The position numbers and the translations under genes were made by a program. Under the pieces are notes generated by a model. It made no database searches. It was not told where the DNA came from and was given only the letters and a program-made list of their open reading frames with translations. 64,000 nt of DNA from Methylobacterium terricola (GTDB lineage Bacteria; Pseudomonadota; Alphaproteobacteria; Rhizobiales; Beijerinckiaceae), in contig NZ_VDDA01000002.1 of the NCBI RefSeq assembly GCF_006151805.1, forward strand, positions 496,001 to 560,000, read 5' to 3'. Positions 16,733 through 26,367 of this stretch are shown in pieces. Each line of letters starts with the position of its first letter. Position 1 is the first letter of the stretch.

Positions 16733-18018
16733 GCACCGTCCGCGCCGACCTGGAACGCCGTCTCGCCCTGATCGAGGCGCCGGCGAGCCGCCACGTCTTC
16801 ACCAAGCTCTATCCGGAGGCCGCCCGCGCCGCCGCCGACGCCGCCGATGCGCGGCGCAAAGCCGGTCTGTCGCTCGGGGCCCTCGACGGCACCATCGTGT
16901 CGATCAAGGACCTGTTCGACGTCCAGGGCGAGGCGACCACCGCCGGCTCGTCGATCCGGCGTCGGGCCGAGGCGGCGTTGCAGGACGCGCCCGTCGTCGC
17001 CCGCCTGCGCCGGGCCGGCGCGGTGATCGTGGGCAAGACCAACATGTCCGAGTTCGCCTTCTCGGGGCTCGGGCTCAACCCACATTGGGGCACGCCGGGC
17101 AACGCGAGTGACCCGAGCCTGGTGCCGGGCGGCTCGTCCTCGGGTGCCGGCGTCTCGGCGGCGCTCGGCACTTCCGACATCGCCATCGGCACCGATACCG
17201 GCGGCTCGGTCCGCATCCCGGCGGGGCTCAACGGCGTGGTCGGCTTCAAGCCGACGGCCCGCCGGGTGCCGCTGGCCGGTGCCTTCCCGCTGTCGCCCTC
17301 GCTCGATTCGATCGGTCCCCTCGCCCGCTCGGTCGAGGCCTGCGCGGCGGCCGACGCGGTGATGGCCGGCGAGGAATACCGCCCGCTGAAGGCCGCGCCG
17401 TTGCGCGACCTGCGCATCGGCGTACCGCGCGGCCTCCTGTTCACCGAGACCGACCCGATGGTGGCGCAGGCCTTCGAGGCCGCCCTCTCGACGCTCGGCG
17501 CTGCCGGCGCCCGGATCGGTGACACCCCGTTCGACGACCTCCTCGCCCGCATGGCCGAGGCGACGGCCGGCGGCCCGATCGCGTCGGTCGAGGCGGCGGA
17601 GATCCACGCCGACTGGCTTGACGCCGAGGCGGCGGGCTTCGATCCGCGGGTTCATGCCCGCATCACCCGCGGCCGCACGGTGACGGCGGCCGCCTATATC
17701 CGGATGATGCGGGCGCGTGCCGTGCTGATCGAGGCCGGCGACGAGCGTCTCGCCCCCCTCGACGTGCTGGCCCTGCCGGCGACCGCGATCCCGGCGCCCA
17801 GCATCGCCTCGGTGGCGGAGGACGACGCGGCCTTCGGCCGGATCAACCTCCTGATGCTGCGCAACACGATGGTGGGGAACCTGTTCGACCTGACCGGCAT
17901 CTCGCTGCCGATCCCGGGACAGGCGAAGCCCGTCGGCCTGATGCTGCTCGCCCGGCATGGGCATGACCGGCGGTTGCTGGAGATCGCCGCGGGGGTGGAG
18001 GCGGCGTTGCGGGGCTGA
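16729..18018 (+). CDS. Amidase signature family hydrolase
   Basis: A 429-residue amidase with the Ser-cisSer-Lys triad: Lys60 in IVSIKDLFDV, the Gly-Gly-Ser-Ser-Ser-Gly loop at 134-139, and nucleophile Ser160 in GTDTGGSVRIPAG. The C-terminal region RINLLMLRNTMVGNLFDLTGISLPIP resembles allophanate/aryl-amidase-type members, not GatA, so the substrate is probably a small amide. ATG 16729 overlaps the preceding stop. It is the last gene of the MFS-DUF2848-membrane-amidase operon, suggesting uptake and hydrolysis of one amide-containing compound. Confidence 0.9.
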   Translation: MSTVRADLERRLALIEAPASRHVFTKLYPEAARAAADAADARRKAGLSLGALDGTIVSIKDLFDVQGEATTAGSSIRRRAEAALQDAPVVARLRRAGAVIVGKTNMSEFAFSGLGLNPHWGTPGNASDPSLVPGGSSSGAGVSAALGTSDIAIGTDTGGSVRIPAGLNGVVGFKPTARRVPLAGAFPLSPSLDSIGPLARSVEACAAADAVMAGEEYRPLKAAPLRDLRIGVPRGLLFTETDPMVAQAFEAALSTLGAAGARIGDTPFDDLLARMAEATAGGPIASVEAAEIHADWLDAEAAGFDPRVHARITRGRTVTAAAYIRMMRARAVLIEAGDERLAPLDVLALPATAIPAPSIASVAEDDAAFGRINLLMLRNTMVGNLFDLTGISLPIPGQAKPVGLMLLARHGHDRRLLEIAAGVEAALRG

Positions 18019-18145
18019 GGATCGGGAAGCGGCGGCCGAAGCCCGGTGCCTGATACTCTCGTCGTCATCCCGGATGTCGCGTCGCGGCCCCGGGATGCCG
18101 CCGAGGGCGTTGGGAACAAGGGCGCGACCGCCAGGGCTTGGGAAC

Positions 18146-18180
18146 GAAAAACGCCGCGGACCGTCTCTGGCCCGCGGCGT
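18146..18180 (-). terminator. Intrinsic terminator of the DUF3606 gene
   Basis: ACGCCGCGG (18151-18159) pairs with CCGCGGCGT (18172-18180). On the minus strand the stem is followed by TTTTTCGTT. It lies 20 bp past the DUF3606 stop and may also end the amidase operon from the other side. Confidence 0.8.
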
Positions 18181-18200
18181 CTGCTCTGGACGGGCGTGAG

Positions 18201-18386
18201 TTACGCCGCTTGGCGCCCAAGATGCGCCGCCACCGTGGTGACGCGTGACCCGACCATCTTGACGGCATCCTTCAGCTCATCGCCGCTGACCCCGAATTGT
18301 TCGGCCCAATAGGCGCGATCGTCGGGGCAATGGATGTCGATGTGCTGCGCGAAACGCGGCTTGAGAATATCCTGAGGCCCGGACAT
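18201..18386 (-). CDS. DUF3606 domain small protein
   Basis: A 61-residue protein covering a complete DUF3606 domain: DIHCPDDRAYWAEQFGVSGD, then ELKDAVKMVGSRVTTVAAHL. Function unknown; such small proteins are common and multicopy in Rhizobiales. ATG 18386 has AGGAA upstream (the minus strand reads CAGGAAATCACC before the start). It is monocistronic, with its own terminator, and is divergent from the asparaginase gene. Confidence 0.85.
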   Translation of the reverse strand: MSGPQDILKPRFAQHIDIHCPDDRAYWAEQFGVSGDELKDAVKMVGSRVTTVAAHLGRQAA

Positions 18387-18556
18387 GGTGATTTCCTGAA
18401 ATCTTGGCTGACCAGTCGCCGCTGGCACGGAACGCGGGGGCGTCGAGTATCAGGACAACGCTCGATTCTGCGAAAAGTTGCCGGGTCGCCATCCGGATCG
18501 CTGCGGCATCGGGCGCATGGCTGGCGGGAAACGGCCGAGGCTGCTACCCGCTCTAG

Positions 18557-19690
<1,134 letters not shown>

Positions 19691-19734
19691 GCGGTCATGG
19701 CATAAATTGACGCTCATTCCTGCGATCTCAATCT

Positions 19735-19816
19735 GAGGTTTCGGTCGATCGACGATCGAGCGACCTCGAGGCGGGCTCCAGAAGTCTCCACGATTCCTGG
19801 AGCCCTCCGTCCAGGC
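19735..19816. repeat. Dispersed intergenic repeat, family B, copy 1
   Basis: CTGAGGTTTCGGTCGAT, then an inverted repeat with arms GGCGGGCTCCAG (19770-19781) and CTGGAGCCCTCC (19797-19808). A related element lies at 22873-22955 with the same flanking CTGAGGT and the same right arm. Confidence 0.6.
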
Positions 19817-20012
19817 TGCCGCAAGCGGCCGCACGTCGGGATGAGGTCGCGGTTGGGAGGAGAATCATGTCGGGGGTGCGGCTCGCAGACGCCGACGGTT
19901 TCGGCCCGACCCCCGATGATGCCACGGCGCCGGTCCCCGTCGAGGCCCGCGGCAGCGCACCTCCGATGCGCGGCTCAAGCTGGACAAGGCCGCCCCGGCC
20001 CGCCACTCTCCC

Positions 20013-20029
20013 GCGAAATACAATTTCGC
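20013..20029. promoter_or_regulatory. Operator-like palindrome over a -10 box, upstream of SDR-BKACE
   Basis: GCGAAAT-ACA-ATTTCGC is a perfect 7-bp inverted repeat. It contains TACAAT (20019-20024), five of six matches to a -10 element, and ends 15 bases before the SDR start codon. No regulator gene is adjacent. Confidence 0.5.
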
Positions 20030-20044
20030 AGGGTGGAAACGTCG

Positions 20045-20803
20045 ATGATCAGTGCCAAGTTGGATGGGCGCCGCGTGCTCGTCACCGGCGGCGCCTCGGG
20101 GATCGGGCTCGCCGCCGTCACGCTGTTCGCCCGGTGCGGCGCCGAGGTGATGCTCAACCACCTCGCCGAGGATGCCCGCGGGCCGGAGGCGGCCGCGCGC
20201 CTCTCCGCCGAGGGCCTGAAGGTCCGGGCGCTTCCCGGGACCGTCTCGGTGCCGGGCGAGGCGGAGGCCATGGTGGCCCGGGGGATCGACGCGCTCGGCG
20301 GCCTCGACATCCTCATCAACAATGCCGGCACTCCGGCCTCCACGGTGCCGATCGAGTTCGCCGACCTCGACGCGATGACCGAGGAGTTCTGGCAGACGAT
20401 CCTCGCGACGAACCTGATCGGCCCCTATCGCTGCGCCCATGCGGCGGCGCCGGCTTTGCGCCAGGCCAAGGGCGCCATCGTCAACACGGCTTCGGTCGCC
20501 GGGCTCGGCCGGCGCGGCTCCAGCATCGCCTACTCGGCGAGCAAGGCCGGGCTGGTGAACCTGACGCGCAGCCTCGCCCGGGCGCTCGCCCCGGAGGTGC
20601 GGGTCAACGCGGTGGCGCCGGGCCTCGTCGAGACGCCGTGGACCGCCACCTGGCCGGACGAGCGCAAGGCCGAGTCTGTCGCGCGCACCCTGCTCGCCCG
20701 CATGGCGCGACCGGAGGACATCGCCGAGGCGATGCTGTTCCTCGCGGCCGGCGCGGCCTACGTCACCGGCGAGACCCTGGTGGTCGACGGCGGCATGCTC
20801 TGA
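20045..20803 (+). CDS. Short-chain dehydrogenase/reductase (SDR)
   Basis: A 252-residue NAD(P)-dependent SDR. The nucleotide-binding TGGASGIGLAA, the NNAG motif (ILINNAGTPAS), and the catalytic Ser with Tyr-x3-Lys (NTASVAGLG, then IAYSASKAG) are present. The C-terminal YVTGETLVVDGGML is also typical. It lies 12 bp before the BKACE gene. That pairing suggests oxidation of a 3-hydroxy acid to a 3-keto acid, which the next enzyme cleaves; carnitine breakdown uses such logic, but the substrate here is unknown. ATG 20045 follows AGGGTGG. Confidence 0.92.
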   Translation: MISAKLDGRRVLVTGGASGIGLAAVTLFARCGAEVMLNHLAEDARGPEAAARLSAEGLKVRALPGTVSVPGEAEAMVARGIDALGGLDILINNAGTPASTVPIEFADLDAMTEEFWQTILATNLIGPYRCAHAAAPALRQAKGAIVNTASVAGLGRRGSSIAYSASKAGLVNLTRSLARALAPEVRVNAVAPGLVETPWTATWPDERKAESVARTLLARMARPEDIAEAMLFLAAGAAYVTGETLVVDGGML

Positions 20804-20815
20804 AGGGAGGCACCC

Positions 20816-21694
20816 ATGTCGCGCAAGACTGTCATCACGTGCGCCCTCACCGGCTCGTTCGATACGCCGTCGAAGAACCCCGCCGTGCCGGTGAGCCCCC
20901 AGGCCATCGCGCAATCGGCGCTCGAGGCTGCCGCGGCCGGCGCCGCGGTGGTCCACATCCACGTCCGCGATCCGCAGACGGCCAAGCCCAGCATGGAGCT
21001 CGCCCTCTACCGCGAGGTGGTGGAGCGGATCCGGGATAGGAACGCGGACGTGATCCTCAACCTGACCACCGGCGCGGGCGGACGCTACGTCGCCGGCGAT
21101 CCCGACCCGGCCGTGGCGGGCCCCGGCACCACCCTCGCCTCGCCGGAGGCGCGCACCCGGCACGTCACGGCGCTGAAGCCCGAGATCTGCACCCTCGACG
21201 TGGCGACGATGAATTTCGGCGAGCACGCCTTCATGAACACCCCCGCCCATCTGCGGGCGATGGGGGCGATGATCCGCGCGGCCGGCGCGAAGCCCGAGAT
21301 CGAGGTGTTCGACCTCGGCCAGATCGAGCTCGCCCGCCATCTCCTGGCGGAGGGCCATCTCGATTCGCCGCCGCTGTTCCAGATCTGCCTCGGCATCCCC
21401 TGGGGAGCGCCGGCGACGCCCGAGACCCTGCTGCAGATGCGCGACCGCCTGCCGAAGGACGCGGTGTGGTCGGCCTTCGGCATCTCCCGGGCCGAGTTCC
21501 CGATGGTGGCGCTCGCCGCCACCGCCGGCGGCCACGTCCGGGTCGGGCTCGAGGACAACCTCTACCTGTCGCGCGGCGAACTCGCGCCGAGCAACGCGGC
21601 CCTCGTCGCGAAGGCCGTGAGCCTGCTCGCCCATCTCGATTGCACGCCGGCGAGCCCCGCCGAGGCGCGGGCGATCTTCGGGCTGACCGCCTGA
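20816..21694 (+). CDS. Beta-keto acid cleavage enzyme (BKACE, formerly DUF849)
   Basis: A 292-residue TIM-barrel enzyme of the BKACE family. Family members use zinc to condense a beta-keto acid with acetyl-CoA, giving acetoacetate and a new acyl-CoA. Metal-ligand histidines 47 and 49 are in VVHIHVRDPQ. Other signatures are NLTTGAGG, CTLDVATMNFG, FDLGQIELA, and HVRVGLEDNLYLSRGELAPSN near the C terminus. ATG 20816 has GGGAGG upstream. It is the second gene of a two-gene operon with the SDR, followed by a hairpin at 21704. Confidence 0.92.
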   Translation: MSRKTVITCALTGSFDTPSKNPAVPVSPQAIAQSALEAAAAGAAVVHIHVRDPQTAKPSMELALYREVVERIRDRNADVILNLTTGAGGRYVAGDPDPAVAGPGTTLASPEARTRHVTALKPEICTLDVATMNFGEHAFMNTPAHLRAMGAMIRAAGAKPEIEVFDLGQIELARHLLAEGHLDSPPLFQICLGIPWGAPATPETLLQMRDRLPKDAVWSAFGISRAEFPMVALAATAGGHVRVGLEDNLYLSRGELAPSNAALVAKAVSLLAHLDCTPASPAEARAIFGLTA

Positions 21695-21703
21695 CGCCTC
21701 ACC

Positions 21704-21735
21704 GCGTGGCCTTCCGGCCACGCCGTCCGGCTTTC
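21704..21735 (+). terminator. Hairpin after the BKACE gene
   Basis: GCGTGGCC (21704-21711), loop TTCC, then GGCCACGC (21716-21723), followed by CGTCCGGCTTTC. It begins 10 bp after the stop codon. Confidence 0.6.
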
Positions 21736-21959
21736 TAGCCTGGGCTGCCGCCCTCGGCCCTACATCCAGCCTCGACGAGGCCGGCCGTATCTTCCCGTGG
21801 AAGGCGAGGATAGGGCGAGTTGCAATCCCGCCGTAAAGATTCCGCAGACGGCCGGGAGTGTAACCTCGCCCATCGGGCAGGCATGGATTGCTGAAGAACG
21901 GAAGTCGCGGCGGCCCGACGTCCCGAGGCCTGCGGCGCGGCTCCGAGGGAGTGTGTGGG

Positions 21960-22748
21960 ATGACAAGAAGCGGTTACGGGCGGGCCCTGATCGCCGCGGG
22001 CCTCGCGGTGCTGGCCGGTGGCGCGCAGGCCGCGCAGTGCGGCAACAGCGCAGCCGGGTTCGAGGCCTGGAAGCGAGACTTCGCCGACGAGGCCCGCGGG
22101 CGGGCGAGCCCGGCCGCCCTCTCGGCCCTGGCGGGGACCTCCTACTCCACCGCCACCATCGCGGCGGACCGGGGCCAGAAGAGCTTCAAGCTCTCCCTCG
22201 ACCAGTTCATGGCCAAGCGCGGCGCGGCGGCGATCGTCGCCCGCGGCCGGGCGATGAAGCGCTCGCAAGCCGCCCTGTTCGACTCGATCGAGCAGCGCTA
22301 CGGCGTGCCGCCGGGTCCGCTCCTGGCGATCTGGGGCATGGAGACCGGGTTCGGCGCCGTGAAGGGCAACGTCAACACCCTCTCGGCGGTCGCCACCCTG
22401 GCCTATGATTGCCGCCGCTCGGCCTTCTTCACCGACCAGCTCTACGCCGCCCTGACCCTGGTCGACCGCGGCATCCTGACCGCCGGCACCCGCGGCGCCG
22501 CCCATGGCGAGGTCGGCCACACCCAGTTCCTGCCGAAGAACGTGCTGAATTACGGCACCGGCGGCAGCCTCGACAACGCGTCGGTGGCGCTGAACTCGAC
22601 CGCGAACTTCCTCAAGGCCCATGGCTGGCGCGCCGGCGCCGGCTACCAGCCCGGCGAGCCGAACTTCGGGGCGATCCAGGGCTGGAACGCGGCGTCCGTC
22701 TATCAGCGCGCCATCGCGATCATCGGCGCCAAGATCGACGGCGAGTGA
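21960..22748 (+). CDS. Lytic murein transglycosylase, MltB-like (SLT_2)
   Basis: A 262-residue exported enzyme that cleaves the MurNAc-GlcNAc bond of peptidoglycan to give anhydro products. A signal peptide ends near GGAQAAQ. The catalytic Glu128 lies in LLAIWGMETGFGAVKGN, followed by TLAYDCRRSAFFTDQLYAAL and GEVGHTQFLPKNVLNYG, all typical of MltB-like enzymes. ATG 21960 has GAGGGAG upstream and is preferred over the earlier in-frame ATG 21888, which would bury the signal. The stop codon is inside a short tandem repeat. Confidence 0.92.
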   Translation: MTRSGYGRALIAAGLAVLAGGAQAAQCGNSAAGFEAWKRDFADEARGRASPAALSALAGTSYSTATIAADRGQKSFKLSLDQFMAKRGAAAIVARGRAMKRSQAALFDSIEQRYGVPPGPLLAIWGMETGFGAVKGNVNTLSAVATLAYDCRRSAFFTDQLYAALTLVDRGILTAGTRGAAHGEVGHTQFLPKNVLNYGTGGSLDNASVALNSTANFLKAHGWRAGAGYQPGEPNFGAIQGWNAASVYQRAIAIIGAKIDGE

Positions 22749-22769
22749 TCGACGGCGAGTGATCGACGG
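22733..22769. repeat. 14-bp tandem repeat across the mltB-like stop codon
   Basis: GATCGACGGCGAGT occurs at 22733-22746 and 22747-22760, then a partial third unit GATCGACGG (22761-22769). The gene's TGA is created at the first junction. Confidence 0.75.
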
Positions 22770-22779
22770 GAAATGAGTG

Positions 22780-22808
22780 CACCTCCGGGAGCGCGGCTTC
22801 CGGAGGTG
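22780..22808 (+). terminator. Hairpin after the mltB-like gene
   Basis: CACCTCCGG (22780-22788) and CCGGAGGTG (22800-22808) form a 9-bp stem. There is no T-run, so terminator activity is uncertain. Confidence 0.4.
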
Positions 22809-22872
22809 ATCCCGCGATGGCTCGAATCGGGACCGGCACTGCATCGACGCAGCGCTGACACGCTACCCGCGA

Positions 22873-22955
22873 TATCATCCTGAGGTGCCGCGACGCGGCC
22901 ACGAAGGAGGGCTTCCGAAATCGCGAGGCTTCTGGAGCCCTCCTTCGAGGCCAGT
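22873..22955. repeat. Dispersed intergenic repeat, family B, copy 2
   Basis: Begins ATCATCCTGAGGTGCCGCGA and carries arms CGAAGGAGGGCTTCC (22902-22916) and CTGGAGCCCTCCTTCG (22932-22947). Related to 19735-19816. Confidence 0.65.
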
Positions 22956-22987
22956 CCATTGTCGATGCACTGATACCGCCGCGCCGT

Positions 22988-23061
22988 CGAACGGGCGCCG
23001 GCGCTGACGCGCCGGACGCCTTGGCATCGACGTGTCGAAGCCAAGGCGCGGGGGTATGACA
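22988..23061. repeat. Dispersed intergenic repeat, family A, copy 2
   Basis: CGAACGGGCGCCGGCGCTGA followed by CGCGCCGGACGCCTTGGCAT. It aligns with 3378-3452 over nearly its whole length and sits 33 bp from the family B copy. Confidence 0.65.
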
Positions 23062-23117
23062 CCTCAGGACGAGGGCGCGGGATGGACGGCCACGACGCCG
23101 TTGCTCCTTTGCGCTTC

Positions 23118-24245
23118 TCAGCCCCGCGTCGCGCGGTCCGCCGGGCCGCCCCGGCCGATCCGCGGCAGGTCGCTGGCGCCGGCGCCCGGCACCACGACGA
23201 GGCGACGGACCTCGCCGCGCAGGAAGGCCTGCAGGAAGCGGTCGTAGTTGCGGAACGAGACGCAGCCGTTCGAGGCGCCGCTCGGGCCGAGCATGTAGGT
23301 GTGCGCCAGGAGTCCGACCCGGTTGTGGATGGCGCCGCTGCCGCCGACCGGGTTGAGCCGGATCGCCCGCACGCCGTGGAACAGGGCCTCGCGCTCGGTG
23401 AGGTCGTAGGTGCCCGGCGGCGTGGCGCCGCGCATCTTCAGGTGGACGTTGCGCGGATCGTCCATGTGCGGCCCGAGGCCCGAATGCGCCTCCAGCGACT
23501 CGCCGCTCGGCAGCGTCACCGTGCGGGCGCTGATGTCGTAGACCGCGATGCCGGGGCTCGCGCTCAGGCGCGGGCGCGGGGTGGAGTCGAGATTGCCCGG
23601 CGCGGCATAGGCCAGGGTCTGCGACGGGGCGGTGCCGCCCCCTCCCCCGAAGATCCGCTCGAACAGCGACGGCTCCTCCGGGAGCGCCGCCTTGAACACG
23701 CTCTGGGTCGAGGCGATCGCCTGAACCGGCCGCCGCGGCGCGCGGGTCGCCAGCACGGTCGGCGTCGGGCGCAGCTCGGGCGGGCGCGGCACCGGCAGGG
23801 GGATGGCGGCGAGGGGCGCCGGAGCCGGAACCGTGGCGGCGGTCGGGCCGGAGGTCGGCGGCGTTTGCACCGGAGCGGCCGGTACGGCCGCGGCGAGGCG
23901 CATCGGCGCCGGGGAGACGGGCTCCGCGACGAGCGGGGCGGCCGCGAGCGGCGGGCTGCTCGCCGGCAGCGTCTCCCGGATGAAGCCTGCTGCCTCGGTC
24001 CCCAGGGTGGCCTGCGGCGCGAGCATCCAGCCGAGTTCGGCCGGGGTTACGGCGGCCTGCCTCTCGGGCACAGCCGGCTTGGCCGGCGCCGCCACGGGCA
24101 GCGCGGCGTCGTCCCGCGGCATCAGGCCGGCGGCGGCACCGATGCCACCGAGCAACGCGGCGATGCCGAGGAGCCGCCGGTTGCGGCGGCGGCGACGGAC
24201 GGAGGCCGGGGCGAGGCGACCGGACGAATACGCGACGAGGTCCAT
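23118..24245 (-). CDS. DUF2778 (Tlde1-like) membrane-anchored protein
   Basis: A 375-residue protein in three parts. A basic N terminus (RRRRRNRRLLG) leads into one transmembrane anchor (IAALLGGIGAAAGLM). A long Pro/Ala-rich linker spans about 55-225. The C-terminal DUF2778 domain starts at GIAVYDISARTVTLPSGESL. The domain ends NRVGLLAHTYMLGPSGASNGCVSF, whose His and Cys resemble an L,D-transpeptidase-like active site; some DUF2778 proteins (Tlde1) act on peptidoglycan. The anchor and linker suggest it works in the periplasm. ATG 24245 (MDLVAYSSG) was preferred to an in-frame start ten codons upstream. Confidence 0.85.
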   Translation of the reverse strand: MDLVAYSSGRLAPASVRRRRRNRRLLGIAALLGGIGAAAGLMPRDDAALPVAAPAKPAVPERQAAVTPAELGWMLAPQATLGTEAAGFIRETLPASSPPLAAAPLVAEPVSPAPMRLAAAVPAAPVQTPPTSGPTAATVPAPAPLAAIPLPVPRPPELRPTPTVLATRAPRRPVQAIASTQSVFKAALPEEPSLFERIFGGGGGTAPSQTLAYAAPGNLDSTPRPRLSASPGIAVYDISARTVTLPSGESLEAHSGLGPHMDDPRNVHLKMRGATPPGTYDLTEREALFHGVRAIRLNPVGGSGAIHNRVGLLAHTYMLGPSGASNGCVSFRNYDRFLQAFLRGEVRRLVVVPGAGASDLPRIGRGGPADRATRG

Positions 24246-24475
24246 GCGGCCTGTACTCGATGGCTTGTCCCGCACGGATCCGCCCGGCCGGGCCGCCGGC
24301 GCGGGGGCACGGCGGGCCGGTGGAGTTCGGCCGTTTAGGAAAGGATCAACCTTAAGCCTTCGTATTGAACGGCGCTTTGGTTAATCCCGGCTAAATGACA
24401 TCGAGGAAATCGGAAGAATTCATGGCGCCGTCATGGCGGCCGCACCGGCGCCGTGCTTGAGCGCCCCTCGAACGC

Positions 24476-24507
24476 GAAAGCGCGCCGCCCCGGGGGGACG
24501 GCGCGCT
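24476..24507 (-). terminator. Terminator downstream of glmS
   Basis: AGCGCGCCG (24479-24487) pairs with CGGCGCGCT (24499-24507). On the minus strand the stem is followed by TTTCGCGTT. It lies 34 bp after the glmS stop. Confidence 0.65.
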
Positions 24508-24540
24508 CCCGAATGAGACGAGGCCGAGGCGGCCGCTCGA

Positions 24541-26367
24541 TCACTCCACCGTGACGGACTTCGCCAGGTTGCGCGGCTGGTCGACGTCTTTCCCCAGCAC
24601 CACGGCGGTGTGGTAGGCGAGCAGCTGCACCGGCACCGCGTAGACGATCGGCGCCACCACCGGGTCGAGGTCGGGCATCATCAGCGTCGCCAGCGTGTCG
24701 AGCCCGGCGGCGTCGGCGCCCCGCGCATCGCCGATCAGCACGATCCGGCCGCCGCGGGCCGCCACCTCCTGCATGTTCGAGACGGTCTTCTCGAAGGTCG
24801 CGTCGTGGGGGGCGATCACGATCACCGGCACCGCATCGTCGATCAGCGCGATCGGACCGTGCTTCAGCTCGCCAGCCGCGTAGCCCTCGGCGTGGATGTA
24901 GGAGATCTCCTTCAGCTTCAGCGCGCCCTCAAGCGCCATCGGGTAGGCGGTGCCGCGGCCGAGATAGAGCACGTCCCGGGCCTTGGCGATCTCGCGGGCC
25001 AGGACCTCGATCTCCTCCTCGCGCTTCAACGCCTCGGCCATCAGGCCCGGCACCTTGATCAGCGCGTCGACGAGGCGCTTCTCCCCCGCCTCATCGAGGG
25101 TGCCGCGGGCCCGGCCGGCGGCGAGCGCCAGGCAGAGCAGCACCGTGAGCTGGCACGAGAACGCCTTGGTCGAGGCGACGCCGATCTCGGGGCCGGCGAG
25201 CGTCGGCACCACAGCCGAAGCCTCGCGGGCGATGGTCGAGGTCGGCACGTTGACGACCGCGAGCGTGTGCTGCCCTTGCGACTTGGCGTAGCGGAGCGAG
25301 GCCAGGGTGTCGGCGGTCTCGCCCGATTGCGAGATCACGAGGGTCAGCCCGTCCTTCTCCAGCGGCGGCTCGCGGTAGCGGGTCTCGGAGGCGACGTCGA
25401 TCTCCACCGGAAGGCGGGCCAGGGTCTCGAACCAGTACTTGGCGACGAGGCCGGCATAATAGGCGGTGCCGCAGGCGGTGATCGAGATCCGGCTGAGCTT
25501 GGCGAAGTCGAAGGGCAAAGCCTCCGGCAGGGCGACGCGGCCGGCGGCGAGGTCGACGTAATGGGCGAAGGTGCGACCCACCACCCCGGGCTGCTCGTAG
25601 ATCTCCTTCGCCATGAAGTGGCGGTAATTGCCCTTGTCGACCAGGAAGGCCTGGGTGGCGATCTTCTGGCGCGGGCGGGCGACGACGTTGCCGGCGGCGT
25701 CGCGGATCTCGGCGCCGTCGCGGGTCAGGATGGTCCAGTCGCCCTCGTCGAGATAGGTGATCTCGTCGGTGAAGGGGGCGAGGGCGAGCGCGTCGGAGCC
25801 GAGATAGGTCTCGCCGTCGCCGAAGCCGAGGGCGAGCGGCGCGCCGTGGCGGGCGCCGATCAGGAAGTCCTCCTCGCCGGCGAACAGGAAGGCCAGCGCG
25901 AAGGCGCCGCGCAGGCGCGGCAGGGCCGCCTCGACCGCCGGGACGGGGCCGAGGCCGGTCCGCATCAGGTGGCTGACGAGCTGGGCCACCACCTCGGTGT
26001 CGGTCTCGGTCTCGAAGACGCAGCCCTCGGCCTGAAGCTCGGCCTTCAGCTCCCTGAAATTCTCGATGATCCCGTTATGGACCACCGCCAGGCGCTCGGT
26101 GGCATGCGGGTGGGCGTTGGTCTCGTTGGGGCGGCCATGGGTCGCCCACCGGGTGTGGCCGATGCCGATCGCGCCGGCGAGCGGGTTCTGGAGCAGCTTC
26201 AGCTGCAGGTTCGACAGCTTGCCCTCGGCGCGCCGACGCTCCAGCCGGCCGGATTCCAGGGTAGCGATGCCGGCCGAATCATAGCCGCGGTATTCGAGCC
26301 GGCGCAGCGCGTCGACCACCTGTCCCGCAACGGCATTCCGGCCGACGATTCCAACGATCCCGCACAT
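24541..26367 (-). CDS. glmS: Glutamine-fructose-6-phosphate aminotransferase (isomerizing)
   Basis: A 608-residue cytoplasmic enzyme making glucosamine-6-phosphate from fructose-6-phosphate and glutamine, the first step to UDP-GlcNAc. The start MCGIVGIVG places Cys at position 2, which becomes the N-terminal nucleophile after Met removal. The glutaminase domain (1-240) contains HTRWATHGRPNETNAHPH. The two SIS domains (about 280-608) contain ITACGTAYYAG, ISQSGETADTLASL and the C-terminal DQPRNLAKSVTVE. ATG 26367 was chosen over the ATG two codons upstream because it exposes Cys. No glmS ribozyme was seen in the upstream region. Confidence 0.97.
   Translation of the reverse strand: MCGIVGIVGRNAVAGQVVDALRRLEYRGYDSAGIATLESGRLERRRAEGKLSNLQLKLLQNPLAGAIGIGHTRWATHGRPNETNAHPHATERLAVVHNGIIENFRELKAELQAEGCVFETETDTEVVAQLVSHLMRTGLGPVPAVEAALPRLRGAFALAFLFAGEEDFLIGARHGAPLALGFGDGETYLGSDALALAPFTDEITYLDEGDWTILTRDGAEIRDAAGNVVARPRQKIATQAFLVDKGNYRHFMAKEIYEQPGVVGRTFAHYVDLAAGRVALPEALPFDFAKLSRISITACGTAYYAGLVAKYWFETLARLPVEIDVASETRYREPPLEKDGLTLVISQSGETADTLASLRYAKSQGQHTLAVVNVPTSTIAREASAVVPTLAGPEIGVASTKAFSCQLTVLLCLALAAGRARGTLDEAGEKRLVDALIKVPGLMAEALKREEEIEVLAREIAKARDVLYLGRGTAYPMALEGALKLKEISYIHAEGYAAGELKHGPIALIDDAVPVIVIAPHDATFEKTVSNMQEVAARGGRIVLIGDARGADAAGLDTLATLMMPDLDPVVAPIVYAVPVQLLAYHTAVVLGKDVDQPRNLAKSVTVE

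Larger units (their letters stand above)
19691..20044. other. 354-bp gap before the SDR gene
   Basis: Holds an inverted repeat of family B (19770-19808), an orphan ribosome-binding site GGGAGGAG (19855-19862) followed by ATG 19867, and an operator-like palindrome at 20013-20029. The frame from ATG 19867 is unconserved and runs out of frame into the SDR gene, so I do not call it a gene. Confidence 0.5.
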
